This document shows positions 1-5,481 of a DNA stretch of 9,321 bases, piece after piece. Below the pieces are notes generated by a model. The model saw only the letters and a list, made by a program, of their open reading frames with translations, did not search any database and was not told the DNA's origin. The DNA is from Micavibrio aeruginosavorus. GTDB taxonomy: Bacteria; Pseudomonadota; Alphaproteobacteria; UBA9219. The stretch covers positions 1 to 9,321 of the forward strand of contig DYNT01000045.1 of assembly GCA_020720905.1 (NCBI GenBank), read 5' to 3'. Position numbers and translations under genes: made by a program. Every line of letters starts with the position of its first letter. Within the stretch, counting starts at the first letter, position 1.

Positions 1-1366
1 CCAACACGGCCGCGCAAGTTTCAAATTGGCGAATCGCCATGGCGCGATTGCCAACGTAAGTGAGATCTATCTGCTCGCCCCGCCGTTCGTTGCACAACGT
101 CAAGATGCTCCCCAGATAGTCATCAGGGGTCATAATCGTCGCCTTGATCCACGGCTCTTGCATATGATCGATGCGAACAGGATCGGGCATATCAACGGGA
201 TTGTGCAGATGAATCATCGTGCCGTCGGTCTTATAAATATGATAGATGACCGAAGGCGCGGTGGTAATCAGGTTAAGATTAAACTCGCGCTCCAGCCGCT
301 CTTGGATAATCTCTAGATGCAAAAGACCAAGAAATCCACAGCGAAAACCAAAGCCCAGCGCGACGGAACTCTCCGCCTCGAACTGGAAACTGGCATCATT
401 CAGCGCCAGCTTGCCAAGGCTCTCGCGTAAGTGTTCGAAATCCGCCGCATCCACGGGAAAAAGGCCGCAAAACACAACGGGAATAGAGGGCTTAAAACCC
501 GCCAAAGCTATGGACGATGGCTTGCGATCGTCTGTAAGCGTGTCGCCGACTTTGGTATCGCTAATTTGCTTGATGCCCGCCGTGATAAAGCCAACCTCGC
601 CTGGGCCAAGCGCGTCAATCTCAATCTTCTTGGGGGTAAAAATGCCGACGCGATCAACATCGCGCACCGCGCCCGTGGCCATAAAGCGGATCTTCTGCCC
701 CTTGCGGATTGTGCCATCAACCACGCGCACAAGGATCACGACGCCAAGATAAGCATCATACCAGCTATCCACCAAAAGCGCCGTCAGCGGCGCATCGGCA
801 TCGCCCTGAGGCGCAGGCAAGCGCGTAACAATGGCTTCCAGCACGTCATCGATGCCCAGCCCCGTCTTGGCGGAAATAAGAACGGCGTCCGAGGCGTCCA
901 GACCGATCACATCTTCGATCTGTTGCTTGATGCGCTCCGGCTCGGCGGCGGGAAGATCAATTTTGTTGAGAACAGGGATCACTTCGTGATTGTTATCGAG
1001 CGCCTGATAGACGTTGGCGAGCGTCTGCGCCTCCACGCCCTGCGAGGCATCAACAACCAGAATGGAGCCCTCGCACGCGGCCAAAGAACGGCTTACCTCA
1101 TAGGCGAAGTCAACATGACCCGGCGTGTCCATCAGGTTAAGCTGATAAGTCTCGCCATCCTTCGCCTTATAGATCAGGCGAACGGTTTGCGATTTGATCG
1201 TAATGCCGCGCTCGCGCTCAATATCCATGTTATCGAGCATTTGCTCTTTCATCTCGCGCAGCTCCACCCCACCGCAATTCTGGATCAAACGATCCGCCAA
1301 CGTGGATTTCCCATGATCAATATGCGCGATAATCGCAAAGTTTCTGATTTTGGATAGGGACGTCAT
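1..1366 (-). CDS. lepA: Elongation factor 4 (LepA), partial: N-terminal 455 residues
   Basis: LepA is a ribosome-associated translational GTPase, related to EF-G, that acts on stalled or mis-translocated ribosomes. GTPase motifs are all readable: G1 AHIDHGKST (residues 14-22), the switch I stretch RERGITIKSQT (51-61), G3 DTPGH (80-84), G4 NKID (134-137) and G5 SAK (165-167). Domain II follows, then the LepA-typical GFRCGFLGLLH and the TYVGNRAM stretch near residue 437. LepA is usually about 600 residues, so the C-terminal quarter lies outside the window. The ATG at 1366 is forced, because an in-frame stop lies just upstream (1370-1372). There is no Shine-Dalgarno; the expected place is occupied by a heptamer repeat. 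After residue 443 the reading does not resemble LepA, where a stretch like LPLNEVVFDF is expected; see findings. Identity is certain, the left end is doubtful. Confidence 0.95.
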   Translation of the reverse strand, partial: MTSLSKIRNFAIIAHIDHGKSTLADRLIQNCGGVELREMKEQMLDNMDIERERGITIKSQTVRLIYKAKDGETYQLNLMDTPGHVDFAYEVSRSLAACEGSILVVDASQGVEAQTLANVYQALDNNHEVIPVLNKIDLPAAEPERIKQQIEDVIGLDASDAVLISAKTGLGIDDVLEAIVTRLPAPQGDADAPLTALLVDSWYDAYLGVVILVRVVDGTIRKGQKIRFMATGAVRDVDRVGIFTPKKIEIDALGPGEVGFITAGIKQISDTKVGDTLTDDRKPSSIALAGFKPSIPVVFCGLFPVDAADFEHLRESLGKLALNDASFQFEAESSVALGFGFRCGFLGLLHLEIIQERLEREFNLNLITTAPSVIYHIYKTDGTMIHLHNPVDMPDPVRIDHMQEPWIKATIMTPDDYLGSILTLCNERRGEQIDLTYVGNRAMAIRQFETCAAVL

Positions 1367-1375
1367 TTTTCAAGC

Positions 1376-1403
1376 ATTCAGGATTCAGGAGTCAGCATTC
1401 AGG
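1376..1403. repeat. Tandem heptamer repeat (4 x 7 bp) in the lepA leader
   Basis: Four consecutive 7-bp units read ATTCAGG, ATTCAGG, AGTCAGC, ATTCAGG on the plus strand. The array is flanked by inverted arms AAGCATT (1372-1378, sharing three bases with the first unit) and AATGCTT (1412-1418). It lies 10-37 nt upstream of the lepA start, where a ribosome binding site would normally be. The heptamer resembles the short tandemly repeated repetitive sequences known from cyanobacteria and other genomes. That likeness is from memory. Confidence 0.7.
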
Positions 1404-1483
1404 GGTAAGGAAATGCTTGATTTTATGGGGTCATGTCAACATAAATCACGGATTGGGCTTATCTTGTCTGAAACTATTTGTTT

Positions 1484-1512
1484 TTGCCCTGCAAGCGGGG
1501 ATGTGCTAAAGT
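1484..1512 (+). promoter_or_regulatory. Predicted sigma70-type promoter of the 1536 gene
   Basis: A -35-like TTGCCC (1484-1489) and a -10-like TAAAGT (1507-1512) are separated by 17 bp. Transcription would start near 1519, just before the Shine-Dalgarno AAGGAG at 1522-1527. The spacing is ideal and both boxes match the consensus in part. This is prediction only. Confidence 0.45.
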
Positions 1513-1535
1513 GAATAGTATAAGGAGCTACCTCC

Positions 1536-1901
1536 ATGACAAATGACGCTATGACACAGAAACCCTCAACCCCTGTTGCCCAACCCAAACCGTCCACACC
1601 AATGGAGCGTCTATGTGGAAGCGCGAAAAAAGCTTGGGCAAGAGTGGAGTATGTCTTGGAAGATTGGGAATTACGCCAAGCTATTGGTCGCACGAAGGCT
1701 CAGGAGGATGAGTACAAAAAAGCTATGGACGAGCTTAGGGCATTTGATGATGGGGGGGAACGAGGTAAAAGACTCAGAGAAATTGCAAAGGGCTTTGGAG
1801 AGCTTGCACAAGAACTAGAAGACGCTCAAAAACGCTTCAAAGCCGCATATCCTCACACTAGACCATTACCTCCGTTGAATCATAGTAAGAAACTGGGGTG
1901 A
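1536..1901 (+). CDS. Hypothetical 121-aa charged helical protein
   Basis: I do not recognise this family. The start is well supported: AAGGAG (1522-1527) sits 8 nt before the ATG, with a plausible promoter just upstream. The product has a Pro/Thr-rich, probably disordered N-terminus (residues 1-23), then a strongly helical, Lys/Glu-rich body (about 30-105) with the spacing of a coiled coil or helical hairpin, and a short Pro-rich tail. It has no signal peptide or membrane segment, so it is probably cytoplasmic. The next gene on the same strand begins 76 nt after the stop, and the two may form a pair, although the gap is AT-rich and could hold its own promoter. The base composition is less GC-rich than lepA. 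The protein could be a small regulator or partner protein, but nothing in the sequence decides this. Confidence 0.65.
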   Translation: MTNDAMTQKPSTPVAQPKPSTPMERLCGSAKKAWARVEYVLEDWELRQAIGRTKAQEDEYKKAMDELRAFDDGGERGKRLREIAKGFGELAQELEDAQKRFKAAYPHTRPLPPLNHSKKLG

Positions 1902-1923
1902 AATTTCGTTTCGGTAATTAAAC

Positions 1924-1933
1924 GTTTATAAAC
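1924..1933. promoter_or_regulatory. 10-bp palindrome GTTTATAAAC, possible operator or -10 region
   Basis: GTTTATAAAC is a perfect palindrome in the AT-rich gap ahead of the 1978 gene, and it contains a TATAAA that could serve as a -10 box. TTAA (1918-1921), 7 bp, then TAAA (1929-1932) is one base away from the CtrA pattern TTAA-N7-TTAA. The match could be chance in AT-rich DNA. Confidence 0.25.
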
Positions 1934-1966
1934 TTTTTCCCATTACCATGAGAACAATGGTTTTAT

Positions 1967-1973
1967 GGGAGAG
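1967..1973 (+). promoter_or_regulatory. Shine-Dalgarno GGGAGAG that decides the start at 1978
   Basis: In-frame ATG codons occur at 1948, 1957 and 1978. Only the one at 1978 has a purine-rich ribosome binding site at a proper distance (GGGAGAG, 4 nt spacing). It is therefore chosen over the longer reading, which would add ten residues. Confidence 0.65.
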
Positions 1974-1977
1974 TTTA

Positions 1978-2700
1978 ATGAACGATATTTTTGAACAATT
2001 TATGAACGAGTCGCACAGAGTTTTTGGCCAGAAACCTGATAATATTCTAGGCCTTATTGCTCTCTGGCAAATTCAAAACGATGTTGTCTCAAAGAAACTC
2101 TCTCCCGAAGACGCTATAGAGGAATTAGCCAACACGGGCATCGTGTCGCAACGACTTTTCCACGCGTTCCAATTCTATAAAGGACTGAACGAGGGAAAAG
2201 AGGGATTGATACATGAAAAACTCGATATTCTAATTAGAACAGGGCAGAAAAATGACTTGCTTAATAAAAAGTTGACTTCTGATACAGCCTATATATCCGA
2301 CCAAACGTCTTCCATAAAAAATACCGTTAACCTGATCGACGAGAAAATGGATCAGGTTAAGAAAAGGACGATCCGCAATTTTAGAATTGGCCTCGCTATC
2401 AGTCTCAGCGGCATCACAATCGGCGTTAACGGACTGGCCGCGCGATACGGCTGGTTTGACAAGTCGCAAGACCAAGCCAGCAAGGCGTGGCTCAATGCCA
2501 CACGATTAGTCATGGACAACGAGAAGAAAACCCAACATACGCATAATCCGATTCCACATACCAACTTTCTTGATATCTGGAATAATGGTGGCGTTGTGAC
2601 AATGCGCCTAAAAAACAAGACGGTCTTCGTCTATCAAAAATCCTCTGCGCCACTTAAGGCTAAGCCGCCGTTGGCACTCGCAGCGCCCTCAACTCACTAA
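1978..2700 (+). CDS. Hypothetical 240-aa single-pass membrane protein with coiled-coil
   Basis: The family is not recognised. Reading from the ATG at 1978, the N-terminal part (1-85) is a helical, acidic soluble domain. A linker with coiled-coil character (about 90-130) ends in a basic cluster, DQVKKRTIRNFR. One hydrophobic segment follows (about 136-158, GLAISLSGITIGVNGLAARYGWF). The basic residues before it predict a cytoplasmic N-terminus and a periplasmic C-terminal part of about 80 residues with a small beta-like stretch (GGVVTMRLKNKTVFVY, 204-219) and a Pro/Ala-rich tail. There is no cleavable signal peptide. The gene is AT-rich and uses codons such as TTA, ATA and AGA that are scarce in lepA and tldD, which suggests acquired DNA. 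The layout resembles a membrane-anchored sensor or adaptor, but that is only topology. A strong terminator follows. Confidence 0.7.
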   Translation: MNDIFEQFMNESHRVFGQKPDNILGLIALWQIQNDVVSKKLSPEDAIEELANTGIVSQRLFHAFQFYKGLNEGKEGLIHEKLDILIRTGQKNDLLNKKLTSDTAYISDQTSSIKNTVNLIDEKMDQVKKRTIRNFRIGLAISLSGITIGVNGLAARYGWFDKSQDQASKAWLNATRLVMDNEKKTQHTHNPIPHTNFLDIWNNGGVVTMRLKNKTVFVYQKSSAPLKAKPPLALAAPSTH

Positions 2701-2723
2701 CGAAGGCGAATCTCCCACAACAA

Positions 2724-2753
2724 AAAACGCCGCTCCTTGCGGGGCGGCGTTTT
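2724..2753. terminator. Bidirectional intrinsic terminator between convergent genes
   Basis: The hairpin ACGCCGCTCC (2727-2736), loop TTGC, GGGGCGGCGT (2741-2750) has 10 bp with one G-U pair. It is flanked by a run of A on the left and TTTT on the right, so it can end transcripts on either strand. It lies 24 nt after the stop of the 1978 gene and 25 nt after that of the convergent OmpA-like gene, and serves both. Confidence 0.9.
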
Positions 2754-2777
2754 CGTTAGTTTTAAGAGCGCTGACTC

Positions 2778-3851
2778 TTACTTTTGCAAAACGATTTCAG
2801 CGCGACGGTTTTGAGCTTCGCGCACATGATCAGCCGTCGGAACAAGCAAGCTTCCCTTGCCAGCGCCAGAAGCCGCAACACCATCAGCAGGAACGCCTAA
2901 GCGAACGAACTCAGCCTTGACCGCCGCAGCACGACGTTCGGAAAGCTTTTGGTTGTACTTGGCCGTGCCCATCGTATCAGTATGACCCGTTACAACCAAG
3001 CGAACATAGCCGCCCTTCTTATAATCTTCAGCCGCCGACGCGATGATGCGCAAGGCTTCCGGTGTCAACACAGACTTATCAAAGTCAAAGAACACCATGT
3101 AGCTTTGCGGCACAGGCGCCACAACAGGAGGTCTAACCTTAGACGTTGCCACAACGGGCGCAGGCGCAGGGGTCGCCTCAGCCACAGGCTCAGGCTTGGC
3201 CTTCGGCTGAGCAAAGGTATAACGGATACCCATCATCAGGTTATGTGATGTGTTTTCTGTTTCTGCCCGCACACCCGTGCTGGATTTGAACTTAAGATCC
3301 GGCGTCGCAAAGTAACGATAGTCCGCCGTAAAGTCCCAGTTTCCTTCCAAAGCCAACGCAAAGCCTGCGATGCCCTGATAAGCAAAAGCGACACGATCAT
3401 CATCAAGCGTTGCACCATTCACAGTACGCATAGCGTCCGCATCAACCAACGACGAACCGACACCCGCGCCAAGATAAGGCGTGATGCGCGTGCCTGTATC
3501 GAAATCATAGAAGACATTGCCCATAAGAGCTTTGTTATGAATGCCACCACCCGCTGTGCCAGCGTTCGTGCCCGTCACAGTGTCTACTTGCGCATGGCGA
3601 TAGAGCAACTCGGCCTCTGTACGAATGCCATTCCCCCAAGCATAACCAGCATCGCCAGAAAGCCCCCAACCTGACTTATAGCTGAAAACATTCGTGACAC
3701 CGGATAGTTCGCTATTGGCATCCTCTTGATAGGAAAGGTTCGTATTAAAGCCAACATACCAGCCAGCAGGGGTTGTGGCGGCTTGAGCCGAGAGCGGCGC
3801 GAGGATTGCGAGAGTCGCAACAGCCAAGCTCATCGTACGAAGCGAAATCAT
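2778..3851 (-). CDS. OmpA-family outer membrane protein (beta-barrel plus peptidoglycan-binding domain)
   Basis: This outer membrane protein tethers the outer membrane to peptidoglycan. Its signal peptide (residues 1-24) ends in SAQA. An N-terminal beta-barrel follows (about 25-215), with alternating aromatic strands such as GWYVGFNTNLSY and YLGAGVGSSL. A Pro/Ala/Val-rich linker (about 215-248) leads to the OmpA C-terminal domain (250-357), which begins YMVFFDFDKSVLTPEA. The two residues that hold diaminopimelate are present: Asp292 in GHTDTMG and Arg307 in LSERRAA, with the family's 15-residue spacing. The length of 357 is normal. AAGGAG (complement of 3859-3864) precedes the ATG by 7 nt. 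The gene is transcribed divergently from rnpB and has a predicted promoter at 3909-3938. I give no symbol because several OmpA paralogues are usual in alphaproteobacteria. Confidence 0.93.
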   Translation of the reverse strand: MISLRTMSLAVATLAILAPLSAQAATTPAGWYVGFNTNLSYQEDANSELSGVTNVFSYKSGWGLSGDAGYAWGNGIRTEAELLYRHAQVDTVTGTNAGTAGGGIHNKALMGNVFYDFDTGTRITPYLGAGVGSSLVDADAMRTVNGATLDDDRVAFAYQGIAGFALALEGNWDFTADYRYFATPDLKFKSSTGVRAETENTSHNLMMGIRYTFAQPKAKPEPVAEATPAPAPVVATSKVRPPVVAPVPQSYMVFFDFDKSVLTPEALRIIASAAEDYKKGGYVRLVVTGHTDTMGTAKYNQKLSERRAAAVKAEFVRLGVPADGVAASGAGKGSLLVPTADHVREAQNRRAEIVLQK

Positions 3852-3908
3852 GGGCGGTCTCCTTTTGAATGAGGCGAAAGAGGGATAATTTCCTCAATAA
3901 CGAGCCTG

Positions 3909-3938
3909 ATTGTAATCTCATTTTTAACGCTTTGTCAG
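3909..3938 (-). promoter_or_regulatory. Predicted promoter of the OmpA-like gene
   Basis: On the minus strand CTGACA (complement of 3933-3938) and TACAAT (complement of 3909-3914) are separated by 18 bp, close to the sigma70 consensus. The leader would be about 50 nt long and carries the AAGGAG ribosome binding site. Confidence 0.55.
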
Positions 3939-3968
3939 CTTTTTTCTTACAAAAACAGCCCAACCCAT

Positions 3969-4007
3969 CATAAGTGTAACACAAAAAACACCCTTACCTC
4001 ACTTATG
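3969..4007. repeat. Inverted repeat between the OmpA-like gene and rnpB
   Basis: CATAAGTG (3969-3976) and CACTTATG (4000-4007) are exact inverted copies, 23 bp apart. TGTAACA also occurs twice directly (3975-3981 and 4011-4017). The arms lie in the divergent intergenic region, upstream of both promoters, and could bind a regulator. No regulator can be named from the sequence. Confidence 0.4.
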
Positions 4008-4027
4008 TGATGTAACAGCATGAAAAT

Positions 4028-4036
4028 TATGCTAAT
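4028..4036 (+). promoter_or_regulatory. Probable -10 region of rnpB
   Basis: TATGCTAAT lies 8-16 nt before the likely 5' end of the RNase P RNA. A short inverted repeat, AGCAT (4017-4021) and ATGCT (4029-4033), overlaps it. No convincing -35 box is seen at the right distance. Confidence 0.35.
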
Positions 4037-4042
4037 TCGAAG

Positions 4043-4449
4043 TACCAGACAGCCGGATGGCCGCTGCCTGCCCCCTTGCGGGGGTGGGGAGAGGAAAGTC
4101 CGGGCTCCAGACGAAACGATGCCGGATAACGTCCGGCGAGGGCGACCTTAGGGAAAGTGCCACAGAAAACAAACCGCCTGCCCTTACAAAAGGGTCAGGT
4201 AAGGGTGAAAAGGTGCGGTAAGAGCGCACCGCGTTTTTGGTAACAAAAACGGCACGGAAAACCCCATCGGGAGCAAGACCGCATAGGAACCGCACGTTCC
4301 CTTGCAAAAGGGAGCGCCGTTCTTCGTCACGGCACGCAGGTTCGGGTTGGTTGCTTGAGGTGCTTGGCAACAGGCACCCTAGATGAATGGTCATCCCTTA
4401 TCGCAAGATAAGGACAAAACCCGGCTTATAGGCTGTCTGGCCTTTTTTT
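4043..4449 (+). ncRNA. rnpB: RNase P RNA (M1 RNA, bacterial type A)
   Basis: This is the catalytic RNA of ribonuclease P, which removes 5' leaders from pre-tRNAs together with the RnpA protein. The ends close in helix P1: CCAGACAGCC (4045-4054) pairs exactly with GGCTGTCTGG (4431-4440). Hallmark conserved stretches appear in order: GAGGAAAGTCCGGGCTC (4091-4107, 5' strand of P4), CACAGAAAACAAACCGCC (4161-4178), AGGGTGAAAAGGTGCGG with GTAAGAGCGCACCG (4202-4231), GGGAGCAAGACC (about 4269-4280), AGATGAATGGTCAT (4381-4394) and ACAAAACCCGGCTTA (3' strand of P4, near 4414-4428). The length of about 400 nt is normal. CC followed by seven T (4443-4449) after P1 acts as the terminator. The exact 5' end is inferred from P1. 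Confidence 0.97.
4431..4449 (+). terminator. rnpB 3' end: P1 strand plus U-tract
   Basis: The 3' strand of the P1 helix is followed by CC and seven T (4443-4449). The T-tract overlaps the stop codon of the convergent gene (TAA, complement of 4448-4450), so the two genes share 2 bp. Confidence 0.6.
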
Positions 4450-5176
4450 AAGCGCACGCAAGATGAAGTGGTTGAGGCTGAGACTGCGCCGCCATGGGTC
4501 GAAAAGCGCTCTCTCGCCACGCACCCAAAACCTCATCGGGTTGGACGCGCAAAGCGCCATCAATATCCAGTCCCTTGTCCTTCACCCAAGGGGTTACAAC
4601 ATAGGATCCCATTTTGAAAAAAAGAGCCGCCATCGAATCCACAGCGACATTAGACTTAGTATTAAGCCCTAATGTTGAAAAAATTTCTGGATAAAGCAAG
4701 CCAGGACGCCCCAGCCCACTCAACAGCCAACCATCAAAAGACAGCTTGGCATCATCCAGTTGCTGAGAGGTCGGAACCCTTTGAGACGCAGGATCGTCAA
4801 AACCCAATAACGTTACAAACTTATGGGCAAGACCATACGTCACCAATTGATCCCCCAAAACTTCTGCCCGCCCCACATGTTGTGAACGCGCCATGCGAAA
4901 AGATGTTTGAGCCAAAAGAGTATGGAGAGACTTCACCATCGATTCTGTATGGGATGGAAATAACGTATGATCAAGGCCAATGGTCATATAGGAAGGCGGT
5001 GCAATCGTCGCAATAAGGCTTTTTCCACAAGGCTGCCCAATAACAGCAATCGTCATATCACAAACAGAAACAGAGGAAGGCGCTTTGCGACAATAATCAA
5101 CAATCGCGTCTTTAATCATGCGCTGACTGCCGTTTGAAAAACGGTTCTTGGCATTGCTAAAATAAACATCGACCAT
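4448..5176 (-). CDS. DUF2268-like protein lacking the zinc-peptidase motif (242 aa)
   Basis: DUF2268 proteins are predicted zinc peptidases with HExxH and a third ligand in a downstream SEGLA motif. This product appears to follow that fold in order: the opening VDVYFSNAKNRFS (2-14), an Ile-rich strand then GKSLIATIAPPSYMTIGLDH (51-70), TLLAQTSFRM (86-95) where family members read like TLAHELHHAL, LGDQLVTYGLAHKF (107-120) for LVSEGLADHF, W150, and an end stretch MGSYVVTPWVKDKG...LRVQPDEVL (189-217). The His-Glu-His triad and the third Glu are all absent, so it is probably catalytically dead. Family assignment is from remembered consensus and is moderate. The reading frame is intact over 242 codons. 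AAGGAACAGGAG (complement of 5179-5190) precedes the ATG. There is no signal peptide. The gene is convergent with rnpB and shares 2 bp with its terminator. Confidence 0.7.
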   Translation of the reverse strand: MVDVYFSNAKNRFSNGSQRMIKDAIVDYCRKAPSSVSVCDMTIAVIGQPCGKSLIATIAPPSYMTIGLDHTLFPSHTESMVKSLHTLLAQTSFRMARSQHVGRAEVLGDQLVTYGLAHKFVTLLGFDDPASQRVPTSQQLDDAKLSFDGWLLSGLGRPGLLYPEIFSTLGLNTKSNVAVDSMAALFFKMGSYVVTPWVKDKGLDIDGALRVQPDEVLGAWRESAFRPMAAQSQPQPLHLACA

Positions 5177-5287
5177 GGCTCCTGTTCCTTCATAAAAAAA
5201 ACACGCGCACGCCTATCGAATCGTAACTAAAATTCAGCTTCAGCCTATTTTCGTTAAAAAAAAATAAAAAAAGAGATCGTTTTGATT

Positions 5288-5316
5288 TCATAACAGTCAT
5301 GTTGCCCCATTGTCAC
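5288..5316 (-). promoter_or_regulatory. Predicted promoter of the 5176 gene
   Basis: On the minus strand GTGACA (complement of 5311-5316) and TTATGA (complement of 5288-5293) are 17 bp apart. The transcript would begin near 5281 and enter a T7-A-T9 tract (complement of 5256-5272) almost at once. Prediction only. Confidence 0.4.
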
Positions 5317-5328
5317 AAATTGTCAAAA
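5309..5328. repeat. Direct repeat with 10-bp period overlapping a -35 box
   Basis: ATTGTCACAA (5309-5318) and ATTGTCAAAA (5319-5328) are adjacent copies, one helical turn apart, differing at one base. They overlap the predicted -35 of the leftward gene and lie upstream of the rightward 5482 gene. This is the arrangement of a tandem operator. Confidence 0.4.
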
Positions 5329-5373
5329 ACAAGGCATGATTGTTAATTTCACGTTTATCATCATGAAATTCTC

Positions 5374-5402
5374 TTAATAAATAATGCGATTCATGGTAAA
5401 AT
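5374..5402 (+). promoter_or_regulatory. Predicted promoter of the 5482 gene
   Basis: TTAATA (5374-5379) and TAAAAT (5397-5402) are separated by exactly 17 bp. Transcription would start near 5409, giving a leader of about 73 nt to the GTG start. Just upstream, TTAA (5343-5346), 7 bp, TTTA (5354-5357) is one base from a CtrA-type site. Confidence 0.45.
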
Positions 5403-5481
5403 GGTCGCCAAGGGAAAAGCTTTAAGACCCAACTGATTCTGTCGTGTTTTCCATCAACACCGTTCACTTCATGAGGTTCTC

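Noticed and set aside
431..1357. Long plus-strand reading frame (308 codons) opposite lepA
   Set aside because: It is fully antisense to a clear LepA frame, has no ribosome binding site and gives a His/Arg/Asn-rich composition typical of a shadow frame.
1420..1439. Minus-strand TTGACA with TAAAAT as a lepA promoter
   Set aside because: The boxes are only 8 bp apart, too close for one sigma70 promoter; TTGACA has no -10 at 17 bp.
1948..1977. Longer start for the membrane protein gene
   Set aside because: The ATGs at 1948 and 1957 have no ribosome binding site, while the one at 1978 has GGGAGAG at 4 nt.
4032..4394. Minus-strand 120-codon frame
   Set aside because: It lies across the RNase P RNA, whose conserved structure explains the sequence.
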